From positions 310,001-374,000 of the forward strand of contig NZ_JAYEZN010000001.1 in NCBI RefSeq assembly GCF_037031225.1: a stretch of 64,000 nucleotides of DNA. Reading direction: 5' to 3'. The notes under the pieces are model-generated. The model saw nothing but the letters and a program-made list of their open reading frames with translations. It had not been told where the DNA came from and did not search any database. The translations under genes were made by a program, and so were the position numbers. Source of the DNA: Halorientalis sp. LT38. Lineage in GTDB: Archaea > Halobacteriota > Halobacteria > Halobacteriales > Haloarculaceae. Positions 54,321-62,837 of this stretch are shown here, in pieces (the first letter of the stretch is position 1; every line of letters starts with the position of its first letter).

Positions 54321-54513
54321 TGTAATGAAGGAGCTTTGAACGCTCCCGGGGAGCGGCTCCGCAGACGCCGTCCGAGTAAGGGAAGCTAGTCGACCAATCC
54401 GTGGACCGGCTTCGGGGTCGCGCTGTCCGGACCTAAGCCGGACTTAGCTCCGAGAGCTGTCACCGAGCCGGCCGCTGGCGCAGGTGACCACCCGTTTGGG
54501 CCGGGTTCCGGTC

Positions 54514-56448
54514 TCAACTCGCCCGCTTCTGAATCTCTTCTCGCAACACTTCGCTGACGAGGTCGCCGTCGGCCTGCCCGCGAAGCGCGCCCATGCACTC
54601 GCCCATCAGCCCCGAGAAGGCCTGCATTCCCTCCTCGTCCACCTGCTCGGCGTTGCGCTCGACGACTTCCACGACCGCCTCGCGGACCTCGTCCTCTCCG
54701 GCGCTGCCGAGGTCCTCCTCGTCGGCGGCTTCCGCGGCCGAGTAGTCGGGGTTCTCCGCCAGCGCGGTGAGGAGGTCCGGGACGCCCTCCTTCGCGATCT
54801 CCTCCGCGGCGAGCAGGTCGAACACGCCCCGGAAGTGCTCGTCCGTCAGGTTCTCGACCGGCACGTCGTCGCGGCGCAGTTCCGTCACGTCGGACTCGAC
54901 GGTTCGCGCCGCGAGGTTCGGGTCGACGCCCATCTCGACGGCCGCCTCGAACAGGTCCCAGCGGCGACCGTAGGCCACCTGCTCGGCGACGCCCTCGCCG
55001 AGACCGTGGTCGGCCTGGTAGCGCTCGACCTTCTCGGTGAGTAACTCGGGCGTCTCGACCTCGGCGGGGTCCGGTTCGACCGGCGGCACGTCCGTTTCGG
55101 GGTACATCCGCGCCGCGCCGGGGAGCGGTCGGAGGTAGCGGGAGGTGCCGTCCTCGTTGGCGTCCCGGGTCTCCTCGGGAACCCCGTCCATCGCGGTCTC
55201 TGCGCGCTCGGCGACGGCCTCGATGGCCATCTCGGCCGTCTCGGGGTCGTCAGCGACGATCGCGACCGCGTCCTCGGGTTCGGCATCCACGGCGTCCCGG
55301 AGGGCGTCGACCTCCTCGTCGGTGACGCCGTAGGCCGGCAGTTCGTCGGTGTGGAAGATGCCGCCCGCGCCGTGGCGCTTGGCGTGATCGGAGAATTCCG
55401 TTCCAAGGCGGCGGTCCGGCTGGATCTCCCGGCCGACGATCCCGTCGAAGCCCTCGAGGCGAACCGCTCGGACGACGCCGCCCGAGGACAGGGCACCGCC
55501 GATGACGCCCGAGTCCGTGTCTGCTCGCGGGCTTTGCCCGCTCGCATGGTCCGAGGCGCTTCGCGCCTCGCTATCCTCGAAGACCTCGGTCACGTCCTGT
55601 GGATCGCCGACTGCAGCGTTTCGCTCGTTCAGTTCGTCTGCGATCTCGACCAGTTCGACCTGCCGCCGGACCTCGTTGCGCACGAGGTCGTCGATGTCGT
55701 CGAGGCTCTGGACGCCCTTCATCTCGATGCGCGCGCCGTCGGCGATGGAGACGTTCACGTCCTGGCGGATGGTTCCCAGGCCGCGCTTGACCTGCCCGGT
55801 CGAGCGCAGGAGCATCCCGATCCGTTTCGCCGCCTCCTTGGCCTGTTCGGGCGAGCGAATGTCCGGTTTGGTCCCGATCTCGACGAGGGGAATGCCCAGG
55901 CGATCGAGGCTGAACCGGACGCCCACCTCGGTCTCTTCGACGCGCTGGCAGGACTCCTCCTCGAGCAGCATGTCCTCGATGCCGACCGGACCCTCGCTGG
56001 TCTCGATCTGCCCGTCGTTGGCGACCAGCATCGATCGCTGGAAGCCGGTCGTGTTGGAGCCGTCGACGACGATCTTGCGCATGACGTTGACCTGGTCGAC
56101 GACCTGCATGTCGAGCAGTTGGGCGATCTCCATGGTCGTCTCCATGGCTTCCCCGTCGACGCGGTGGGGCGGCTCGTCGTCCTCCTCGACCAGACAGGTG
56201 GTATCGTAGGCGAGGTACTCGAACTCGCGGTCGACGCGGCTCTCCTCGAGGGCGGCGTCGTCGATCTCTCCCAGTTCGGACTTGGTGGGGTGGAGATAGC
56301 GGGTGAACCGACGCGTCGACTCGGCGGGGTCGCGCAGCGCGGTCGGACACGCGCAGAACAGTTTCGTCTCGGTGTCGAGTTGCTGGTGGATCTCCAGTCC
56401 GGCCACCAGCCCCAGTTCCTCGTAGTCGAAGGCGTCCGCGTCAGTCAT
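54514..56448 (-). CDS. gatE: Glu-tRNA(Gln) amidotransferase subunit E
   Basis: 644 aa. GLVAGLEIHQQLDTETKLFCACPT opens the GatB/GatE kinase-like domain; VNVMRKIVVDGSNTTGFQRSMLVANDGQIET, IPLVEIGTKPDIRSPEQAKEAAK and LGTIRQDVNVSI follow. After the archaea-specific AspRS-like insertion, the YqeY-like tail ends the protein. With GatD (not in this window) it converts Glu-tRNA(Gln) to Gln-tRNA(Gln). Residues ~293-314 hold an unusual SEARSASDHASGQSPRADTD insertion within the conserved segment that normally reads like DVTDVF-DTxSGVI. Confidence 0.94.
   Translation of the reverse strand: MTDADAFDYEELGLVAGLEIHQQLDTETKLFCACPTALRDPAESTRRFTRYLHPTKSELGEIDDAALEESRVDREFEYLAYDTTCLVEEDDEPPHRVDGEAMETTMEIAQLLDMQVVDQVNVMRKIVVDGSNTTGFQRSMLVANDGQIETSEGPVGIEDMLLEEESCQRVEETEVGVRFSLDRLGIPLVEIGTKPDIRSPEQAKEAAKRIGMLLRSTGQVKRGLGTIRQDVNVSIADGARIEMKGVQSLDDIDDLVRNEVRRQVELVEIADELNERNAAVGDPQDVTEVFEDSEARSASDHASGQSPRADTDSGVIGGALSSGGVVRAVRLEGFDGIVGREIQPDRRLGTEFSDHAKRHGAGGIFHTDELPAYGVTDEEVDALRDAVDAEPEDAVAIVADDPETAEMAIEAVAERAETAMDGVPEETRDANEDGTSRYLRPLPGAARMYPETDVPPVEPDPAEVETPELLTEKVERYQADHGLGEGVAEQVAYGRRWDLFEAAVEMGVDPNLAARTVESDVTELRRDDVPVENLTDEHFRGVFDLLAAEEIAKEGVPDLLTALAENPDYSAAEAADEEDLGSAGEDEVREAVVEVVERNAEQVDEEGMQAFSGLMGECMGALRGQADGDLVSEVLREEIQKRAS
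55524..55569 (-). repeat. Double-hairpin element inside gatE
   Basis: Two perfect hairpins lie side by side in the coding sequence. On the plus strand they read GCGGGC-TTT-GCCCGC (55527-55541) and GAGGCGC-TTC-GCGCCTC (55553-55569). They encode, on the minus strand, the SEARSASDHASGQSP part of GatE. The 22 nt at 55524-55545 match 59623-59644 with one mismatch (in opposite orientation). Confidence 0.8.
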
Positions 56449-56600
56449 TGCGCGAACCTGCGGGGCCGGCGGTCAAAAAACGCACCCTTCCGGCCAGCGC
56501 GTCGGCTGTCGGTCCGCAACCCGTCGGCGTCGGCGGACTGATAAATCGCCTCGGAACCGACGAGACAGGGGCTTGGGCGTGCCACTGTAACGGAGAGGGG

Positions 56601-57164
56601 ATGACCGAGGAACTCGCCGACGAGGTCGAGCGCGTACTGGAGCTGCCGACGGAGGAACTCACCGAGGAACTGCCCGCCGTCCTCGACGCGATCGAGGGCC
56701 AGGTGGAGGTCCTCGCCCTCCAGAACCCCCTCCTCCTGTCCGACGTGATCGACCGCGTCGGCGACGTCGACGTGGCCGAGTTCGCCGCCGAGAACCCCGA
56801 TACCGTCGACCAGTTCCAGGAACTGCAGTGGCAGGGCGTCGAACTCCTCGCGCAGTTCAGCCCCGACGTCCAGCAGTCCATCGAACAGGACACGATCGTC
56901 AACTTCGAGGCCACCGACGCCCCGATGGCGAGCCACCTCGAACTCGACGCCGACGAGGGCGACGTCTCCGGCGGCGCCGGCCTGCGCGAGGACCCCGACC
57001 TCGAGATCCGCGGCCCGGCCAACGTCCTGACCGACCTGACGACCGGGCAACTCGACCCCGTGAGCGGCTACGAGAACGGCGTGTTCGAGATGGAGGGCTC
57101 CGAGGCGACCGGCGATCAACTCGCGACGACGATGGGCAAGCTCGCGGAGAAACTGCCGGAGTGA
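56601..57164 (+). CDS. SCP2-like protein
   Basis: 187 aa. The N-terminal helices (EELADEVERVLELPTEELTEELP) precede a sterol-carrier-protein-2-like domain seen in IRGPANVLTDLTTGQLDPVSGYENGVFEMEGSEATGDQLATTMGKLAEKLPE in pieces, the G-x-L-x-P...G...G pattern of SCP2. It might bind a lipid or acyl ligand. GGAGAGGGG lies a few bases upstream of the ATG as a possible ribosome-binding site, unusual among the mostly leaderless genes here. Confidence 0.75.
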   Translation: MTEELADEVERVLELPTEELTEELPAVLDAIEGQVEVLALQNPLLLSDVIDRVGDVDVAEFAAENPDTVDQFQELQWQGVELLAQFSPDVQQSIEQDTIVNFEATDAPMASHLELDADEGDVSGGAGLREDPDLEIRGPANVLTDLTTGQLDPVSGYENGVFEMEGSEATGDQLATTMGKLAEKLPE

Positions 57165-57290
57165 ATCGCCGTGACGGTCCGGCCTGTGTGCCGGCGACAC
57201 GACCGAGCGCAGGGTAGCCCCAACGCCGTTCTCTCTCGGTCCGACTCCCGTAACTTCTCCGGCGGATCGCAGGCAGACCGTCGGGCCCGC

Positions 57291-57311
57291 TGTCGCTGGC
57301 AAGGCGACAGA
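57291..57311. repeat. Hairpin in the gap before 57391
   Basis: CTGTCGC (57291-57297) pairs with GCGACAG (57305-57311) around a 7-nt loop. A second stem, CCCCTCGAC with GTCGGGGGG (57349-57372), lies just before the small membrane-protein gene. The 226-nt gap 57165-57390 otherwise shows nothing. Confidence 0.4.
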
Positions 57312-57390
57312 TAGCGGCCCCGCAATCGGCCGGTTTGGGCTGCGAAATCCCCTCGACTTTGATGTCGGGGGGGCACGTCGCTGCAGCCTG

Positions 57391-57723
57391 ATGACGGTCC
57401 CCGGATTCGTCGTGCTCGGTCTCGTCGCGGTCGGATTTCAGCTACTCGTCGTCGGTGGTCTCTACTGGTACGTGAACGGACAGCAATCTGGCGCGGACCC
57501 TGCACTGCGTCGGCGAGCGATCCGCGTCCTCTCCGTGGGTACCGTTCTCGCGCTGGGCGGACAGGCGGTCGCACTCGCCGCCACGGGCAGTCCGCGAGTG
57601 AGTCCGTTGCTGTCGCTGCGTGACGCCATTCGCGTCCAGAACGCCGGCTTCCTCGCCGGGGGGCTCGGCTACCTCGGTGTGTTCGCGGGGTTCTTCCTCC
57701 TGTCCAGAGCCGGTGACAGCTGA
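57391..57723 (+). CDS. Small three-helix membrane protein
   Basis: 110 aa, with membrane helices at about residues 5-27, 48-66 and 87-105 and an Arg-rich loop between the first and second (RRRAIRVLSVG). No recognised family. Codon use is haloarchaeal. The neighbours are an SCP2-like gene and convergent fumC, neither of which suggests a function. Confidence 0.6.
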   Translation: MTVPGFVVLGLVAVGFQLLVVGGLYWYVNGQQSGADPALRRRAIRVLSVGTVLALGGQAVALAATGSPRVSPLLSLRDAIRVQNAGFLAGGLGYLGVFAGFFLLSRAGDS

Positions 57724-57865
57724 GAGTCGACCCCGGACGCGGCGCAATCCTCAGCGCCGCTCGTGGCAGTGCGGTCTCGAGTGGGAGTTGGTCCGCCGTC
57801 TCCGTCTCGCTCGCGGGTGATCTCCCCCCGTTCCTCAATCCGGGATCCGGCCGGCCGTCCCCGCC

Positions 57866-59278
57866 TCAGTCGTCGGCCGACAGAATCCCGCGCTCGGTCA
57901 TCTTCATCGGGTCGAGCACCTCGTCGACCTCGTCCTCGTCGAGGTAGCCTTCCTCGAGGACGACCTCGCGGATGGTCTTGCCCTCGGCGAGAGCCTGCTT
58001 CGCGACCTTGCTGGCCTTGTCGTAGCCGATCGCCGGGTTGAGGGCGGTCGCCAGCGCCATGCTCTGCTGGACGCGCTCCTCGCAGTGCTCGGCGTCGGCC
58101 TCCAGTTTGTGGACGAACTTCTCGCCGAAGACCTCGCTGGCGTTGGCGAGCAGCTTCGCCGACTGGAGGAAGTTGTACGCGATGACCGGCTTGTAGAGGT
58201 TCAGATCGATCTGACCCTCCGCGGCGCCGGCCGAGACGGCCGCGTCGTTGCCGACGACCTGCTTGTGGACCTGGTTGACCGCCTCGGCGACGACCGGGTT
58301 GATCTTGCCGGGCATGATCGACGACCCGGGCTGGTTCTCGGGCTGGTCGATCTCACCGAGGCCGTTGCGCGGGCCGGAGGCGAGCAGGCGCAGGTCGTTC
58401 GCGATCTTGTTCAGGGAGTTCGCGACCGTCCGGAGCTGGCCGTGGGCCTCCGACATCGCGTCGTGGGCGGCCTGGGCCTCGAAGTGGTCGTCGGCCTCGC
58501 GGAACTCCAGCCCGGTCTCATCGCTCATGTTCTCGGCGGCGAGCGCGGGGAAGTCGGGATGGGTGTTCAGTCCCGTGCCGACGGCGGTGCCGCCGAGTGC
58601 GAGTTCGCCGAGGCGCTCGCGCGTGCTCTCGGCGCGCTCGATGCCCTTCTCGATCTGGGTCCGGTAGCCGCCGAACTCCTGGCCGAGCGTGACGGGCGTG
58701 GCGTCCTGCAGGTGCGTCCGGCCGGTCTTGACGACGTCGTCGAACTCCTCCTCCTTGGCGGCGAGTTCGTCGCGGAGGACCTCGAGCCCGGGGATGAGAT
58801 CCTTTTCGACGGCTTCGAGGGCGGCGACGTGCATCGCGGTCGGGATCACGTCGTTGGACGACTGGCCGAAGTTGACGTGGTCGTTGGGGTGGATCTCGCG
58901 CGTGCCGATCTCTCCGCCGTAGATTTCGGTGGCGCGGTTGGCGATGACCTCGTTCGCGTTCATGTTCGAGGAGGTGCCCGAGCCGGTCTGGAACACGTCG
59001 ACCGGGAACTGGTCGTCGTGCTCGCCGGCGATGACCTCGTCGGCCGCCTCGACGATGCATTCGGCCTTGTCCTCTGGGATGAGGTCGAGTTCGAGGTTGG
59101 CCTGCGCGGCGGCTTTCTTGACGATTCCGAGCGCGCGGACGAAGCGACGGCCGAAGGTCGCGTCGGAGATGGGGAAGTTCTGGATGGCGCGCTGGGTCTG
59201 GGCGCCCCAGTAGGCGTCCGCAGGCACCTGCATCTCGCCGAGACTGTCCTGTTCGGTGCGGAAGTCCTCGTCGGTCAT
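57866..59278 (-). CDS. fumC: Class II fumarate hydratase
   Basis: 470 aa, fumarase/aspartase superfamily. VFQTGSGTSSNMNANEVIANRA, GQSSNDVIPTAMHVAAL, GRTHLQDATPVTLGQEFGGY and the signature GSSIMPGKINPV are all intact. It interconverts fumarate and malate in the citric-acid cycle. The ATG at 59278 is the right start: upstream in frame the sequence is repeat-derived (Arg/Pro/Ser rich). The C-terminus (EGKTIREVVLEEGYLDEDEVDEVLDP) is typical. Confidence 0.94.
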   Translation of the reverse strand: MTDEDFRTEQDSLGEMQVPADAYWGAQTQRAIQNFPISDATFGRRFVRALGIVKKAAAQANLELDLIPEDKAECIVEAADEVIAGEHDDQFPVDVFQTGSGTSSNMNANEVIANRATEIYGGEIGTREIHPNDHVNFGQSSNDVIPTAMHVAALEAVEKDLIPGLEVLRDELAAKEEEFDDVVKTGRTHLQDATPVTLGQEFGGYRTQIEKGIERAESTRERLGELALGGTAVGTGLNTHPDFPALAAENMSDETGLEFREADDHFEAQAAHDAMSEAHGQLRTVANSLNKIANDLRLLASGPRNGLGEIDQPENQPGSSIMPGKINPVVAEAVNQVHKQVVGNDAAVSAGAAEGQIDLNLYKPVIAYNFLQSAKLLANASEVFGEKFVHKLEADAEHCEERVQQSMALATALNPAIGYDKASKVAKQALAEGKTIREVVLEEGYLDEDEVDEVLDPMKMTERGILSADD

Positions 59279-59683
59279 GATCGTCCGGGAATCGGGTCGG
59301 AGTGGTCCTAAAAGGATGGGATTCGGGCGGGCGACCGAAGGGAGCCCGCCGACTGAGCGAGCGGCGACGAAGGAGCCGCGAGCCGGGTGGACGAGCGAGG
59401 CGCGGACGAGCGGCGGGAGTCCACGGATACGGGAACGGGGAGCGGAGCGACCCGTGACCGAAGCGAGTCCTCGGAATGTGCGAGCGGCGACGAAGGAGCC
59501 CCGAGCCGGGTGGACGACTGAAAGGAGACCACCGAACGGGGAACGGGGAGCGAAGCGAGCCGTGAGCAGGGCGGGCGACGCGACCGGAGGGAGCGCGCCC
59601 GCCAACTGAGCGAGCGGGGAGAGCGAGCGGGCGAAGCCCGCGAGGGGAACTGAGTGACCCGCGAGCCACGAGGCGGCTGGCGA
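59279..59683. repeat. Repeat-filled gene-free region upstream of fumC
   Basis: This 405-nt gap between fumC and the next gene is made largely of degenerate purine-rich repeats (GAGCGAGC, GAAGCGAG, GGAGC). A 38-nt block at 59357-59394 recurs at 59480-59517 with one mismatch (123 nt offset), and a second block starting at 59431 recurs at 59539 (108 nt offset). A palindrome GCGGGC-GAA-GCCCGC-like element sits at 59623-59644. No gene is credible; the frame continuous with fumC encodes antisense-like, repetitive protein. Confidence 0.8.
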
Positions 59684-59968
59684 CTACGATTCGAACGATG
59701 CCCCGACCGCGTCAGCAATCGCTTCGAGGTCGGCCTTCCGGAACGTGGAGTCGTCGGCCTCCTCCGGCGACGCTGCGATCCCGGCCGCCGCCCGGATTCG
59801 TCGGCGCATCCGCGTCGTCGACGGCCGGTCCGGCTCGTCGAGGGCCACCCCGAGCGCCTCACAGATTGCCTGCAGTTCCTCCTTCGTGAACGACGCATCG
59901 ACCTCCCGTTCGAAGCGACCTGTCGTCTCTCGAATCGCGTTCCGAATCTCGTGGACGGTCGGACTCAT
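59684..59968 (-). CDS. Small protein with two helical repeats
   Basis: 94 aa. A first unit, SFTKEELQAICEALGVALD, is matched by a second, TFRKADLEAIADAVGASF, about 45 residues later, each following an Arg-rich helix (IRNAIRETTGRFERE and TRMRRRIRAAAGI). The design suggests a duplicated helix-turn-helix-like or SAP-like unit. Not recognised as a named family. Starts at MSPTVHEIRN. Confidence 0.72.
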   Translation of the reverse strand: MSPTVHEIRNAIRETTGRFEREVDASFTKEELQAICEALGVALDEPDRPSTTRMRRRIRAAAGIAASPEEADDSTFRKADLEAIADAVGASFES

Positions 59969-60065
59969 GAGTATCCACTCGCCCGTCGCCTCCCTCAAGC
60001 TTCCTACTCGGTCGCACTGAAACGGTGAGTTGTTCCGGAGTGGCGCTGGTGTGGGGGATCCGATC

Positions 60066-60470
60066 CTACGCGGGCGAGGGGTCCTCGACGTCCGAGAGGT
60101 AGGCCGTGAGGTCCGTCGTCGAGAGCATTCCGATGACACCCGCCTCGTCGTCGACGACGGGGAGGTGCTGGATATCGAACGTGATCATCTTGTCCGCAGC
60201 GTCCCGGATGGAGTCCTGTGCTTCGACGGTGACGACCTGGTCGGTCATGTACTTCTCGACGGTCGTGCTCGCCTTTGGCTGGCTTTCGGCGACGATGCGG
60301 ACGAAGTCCGTGCTCGTGAGAATACCCTTCAGCTGGTTGTGACTGTCGACGACGACGAGCGAGCCGATCTGCTTCTCCAGCAGAATGTCGGCAGCGTCCT
60401 CGACGAGCGTGTCCGGTGAAACGGTAATCGTGCCCGACGACATCAGACGGGCGACGAAGATATCATCCAT
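60066..60470 (-). CDS. CBS-domain protein
   Basis: 134 aa consisting of a single CBS pair: VARLMSSGTITVSPDTLVEDAADILLEKQIGSLVVVDSHNQLKGILTSTDFVRIV, then YMTDQVVTVEAQDSIRDAADKMITFDIQHLPVVDDEAGVIGMLSTTDLTAYL in pieces. Such stand-alone CBS proteins bind adenine nucleotides and often modulate partner proteins. No partner domain or gene is adjacent. ATG 60470 preferred over the GTG-like option four codons upstream. Confidence 0.92.
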   Translation of the reverse strand: MDDIFVARLMSSGTITVSPDTLVEDAADILLEKQIGSLVVVDSHNQLKGILTSTDFVRIVAESQPKASTTVEKYMTDQVVTVEAQDSIRDAADKMITFDIQHLPVVDDEAGVIGMLSTTDLTAYLSDVEDPSPA

Positions 60471-60608
60471 AGTATAACCCAAGACGGTCGGCCGCTAATG
60501 TCTATTGATCCGGAACGGCACGAGGTCGGGTTCCGCGCACCCTGTCTGTCAGAACCGTCGAGGTCGCCTGCATGGACCCATGGGCGGTCCGACCCGACAG
60601 CTATCAGA

Positions 60609-62237
60609 TCAGGCGCCGCCGTGCAGACTCGACTGTAATCGCTCGCGCTGCAGTTCGAAGAGGTCGGCGGCCACGTCGGCGTCGATATCGTAGGCGGTGG
60701 CGTCAGTGCGGCCCAGCAGAGAGGCGGTCGCGGTGTCGGCGGTCAGGTGCGCGAGGTCGAGGCGGCGCTGGAACACGGTCCGCCGTCGAATCACCGTCTG
60801 CAGGCGGTAGTACGGGACGACGCGGGTCGTCCGGTTCCAGAAGCCGTCGCGGACGACGAAGTAGTCCTCGCCGGCGTAGTAGCCGCGATTGGCCCACCGC
60901 AGGTGCGCGGCGGGCGGAACGCCCACGAGGAGGACGAGGGGAACCCACCACAGCCCGAACCCGGTGACGAGTTGTGCGATGACGAACGCGACGGCTGTCA
61001 GGCCGAGTACGACGAGTCCGAATCGGACCGCGTAGCGCCGCCGGGCACGTTTCGGCGGGCGCGTGAACGTTGGCTCGCCGAACGGTTCGAGGTCGCGCGC
61101 GAGTTCCAGCGCGTGGTCGCGGCGAGCGATGGGGATGGCGGACTGGGGGCCTTTGTCGCCCTGGCCCGGGCTGTACCCCGCGGTCTCGACGGTAAAGCCG
61201 GCGTAGCCCAGTGCGCGCATCAACAGGTTCTCCGTGATCGTCAGCGTCTGGATCTTGTCGGTCGGGATCGACCCGCTGTAGCGCTGGAGGAGGCCGCGTT
61301 CGTAGACCAGGTCCTCGCCCTGCCGGCCGAGCGTGAACCCGTAGTACTCGAGGAAGGTCACGACCGTGCTGATCGCCCACAGCGTGATAGCGCCGAGCAG
61401 GACGGTGAGCAGGCCGACCACGACGGCCAGATCGATCGTGGCGATCAGCGCGCCGACGGAGGGCTCCAGCCCGAGCATCCGGGACAGCAGGCTGACGAAG
61501 ACGTCCTGGACGAAGGGGAACCCGATCAGGAGGAAGGCGATGGCCGCCGGGCGGAAGGAGGTGACCGCCAGGATCAACAGTTCGGTCGAACCCAACTCGA
61601 ATATCTGGGATTGGGATTCGATCTCGCCCGATTCCGAGATGCGGTCCGCGGCGCGCTCGGGGTCGGGGGTGACCGTCTCGGCGGACTCTGCAGTCGTATC
61701 TCGCTGGGCGGCACCGGGGGTCGCGTCATCGACCGACCGCTCCGTCTCTGACTCCGCGGCGGTGGCGGCTTGTTCCGCGTCGGCTCCCTGGGCACGGGCC
61801 CGCCGGTCGCGGATCTCGCGCTGGAGCCGGCGGGCCTCGTCGCTGGAGACGAAGTTCAGGGTCGCCTCCGTCTGGGAGCCGCCGGCGGTCTCGATCTGGA
61901 CGACTGCCACGCCGACGATGCGGTGGAAGATGCTCTCGGTCAGGTCGACGTTCTGGATCCGCCGGTAGGGGATCTCGCGTTCCTGCCGGCCGATCACGCC
62001 CGAGTTCACGTCGAAGGTGTCGGGCGTCAGTTCGTACTCGTAGCGGTAGTAGTACGCGACGCCGTAGGCGACGCCGACGAGAAAGAGGAGGACGAACAGC
62101 CCGACCATCAGCCCGAGAGAGTCGGTCAGGCCGGGCGCGACGAACCCGCCGATGGCGACGACGAAGAACGCGAACGAGGCGGCGACGAATCCCCGCTGGA
62201 GGCTGCGGGTGACCGCGCTCAGCGGGTGGAGTTTCAT
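60609..62237 (-). CDS. Bacterial-PH-domain membrane protein, large (YdbT-like)
   Basis: 542 aa. Several membrane helices alternate with three DUF304/bPH2 domains: near residue 70-120 (YELTPDTFDVNSGVIGRQEREIPYRRIQNVDLTESIFHRIVGVAVVQIETAGG), near 290-340 (YGFTLGRQGEDLVYERGLLQRYSGSIPTDKIQTLTI), and at the C-terminus (GYYAGEDYFVVRDGFWNRTTRVVPYYRLQTV), all read in pieces. An acidic, Ala/Glu/Thr-rich linker (about residues 155-210) sits between the first two. Role unknown. The stop-start overlap with its small partner is 4 nt. Confidence 0.9.
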   Translation of the reverse strand: MKLHPLSAVTRSLQRGFVAASFAFFVVAIGGFVAPGLTDSLGLMVGLFVLLFLVGVAYGVAYYYRYEYELTPDTFDVNSGVIGRQEREIPYRRIQNVDLTESIFHRIVGVAVVQIETAGGSQTEATLNFVSSDEARRLQREIRDRRARAQGADAEQAATAAESETERSVDDATPGAAQRDTTAESAETVTPDPERAADRISESGEIESQSQIFELGSTELLILAVTSFRPAAIAFLLIGFPFVQDVFVSLLSRMLGLEPSVGALIATIDLAVVVGLLTVLLGAITLWAISTVVTFLEYYGFTLGRQGEDLVYERGLLQRYSGSIPTDKIQTLTITENLLMRALGYAGFTVETAGYSPGQGDKGPQSAIPIARRDHALELARDLEPFGEPTFTRPPKRARRRYAVRFGLVVLGLTAVAFVIAQLVTGFGLWWVPLVLLVGVPPAAHLRWANRGYYAGEDYFVVRDGFWNRTTRVVPYYRLQTVIRRRTVFQRRLDLAHLTADTATASLLGRTDATAYDIDADVAADLFELQRERLQSSLHGGA

Positions 62238-62695
62238 ACGGCGTCCTCCGGTTCGCTCTCGACGGCCAGGTCCCGCAACCGGTTTCGCAGGTCACGCGCC
62301 TGGTCGGGTTTCAGACCGGGGACGGTCACGTCCGCGCCCCGCGAGCCGGCGGTGTAGACCACGACGCGGCCGAGGCCGAGCAGCCGATCGAGGGGCCCGC
62401 GCTGGGTGTCGACGTGCTGGATTCGGACGTAGGGGACCGCCGTGTCGACTTTCGTCAGGACGCCACGCCGGAGTTCGAGGGCGTCGTCGTCGAGGCGGTA
62501 GCCCCAGCTCCGGTAGAGCGCCTGGACGTACGCGACGGCGACGAGCAGCAGGAGCGCGCCGACCCCCGGCCCGAGCAGCGGCGTGAGTTCGAAGACGAAG
62601 CGCTCGATCGCTGTGACGACGCCGGCGACGACGGCCACGAGGACGAGCGCGACGATACCCCACCGCAGTCGGACGCGAGACTGGAGGGCGTTCAT
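62234..62695 (-). CDS. Bacterial-PH-domain membrane protein, small (YdbS-like)
   Basis: 153 aa: two membrane helices (about 10-32 and 40-60) and one bPH2 domain YRLDDDALELRRGVLTKVDTAVPYVRIQHVDTQRGPLDRLLGLGRVVVYTAGS, read in pieces. YdbS/YdbT pairs are widespread, including in Gram-positive bacteria, and lie in this order. It overlaps the large partner by 4 nt (ATGA), so they are one operon and are presumably one complex. Confidence 0.9.
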   Translation of the reverse strand: MNALQSRVRLRWGIVALVLVAVVAGVVTAIERFVFELTPLLGPGVGALLLLVAVAYVQALYRSWGYRLDDDALELRRGVLTKVDTAVPYVRIQHVDTQRGPLDRLLGLGRVVVYTAGSRGADVTVPGLKPDQARDLRNRLRDLAVESEPEDAV

Positions 62696-62837
62696 GCCCG
62701 TGTTGTCAGACGCGAGTAGTGAAAGCGTTCCGGAGTCCCGGCGCAGAGTTATCAGCTGTGATATCTGACCGAGTGGGTTTTTCCGGCGATGGCCTCGAGA
62801 CGGAACAGGTACCGACTCCACGGTCGGGGTGCGTACG

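Noticed and set aside
54321-54513. Direct and inverted repeats (CCGGAC, CTAAG/CTTAG) between the ferritin-like and gatE genes
   Set aside because: Short, GC-rich and single-copy; no more than expected in such sequence.
59279-59605. N-terminal extension of fumarase into the repeat region
   Set aside because: The residues are low-complexity and repeat-derived (VHPARGSFVAAR occurs twice); fumarases begin near MTDEDFRTEQDSLG.
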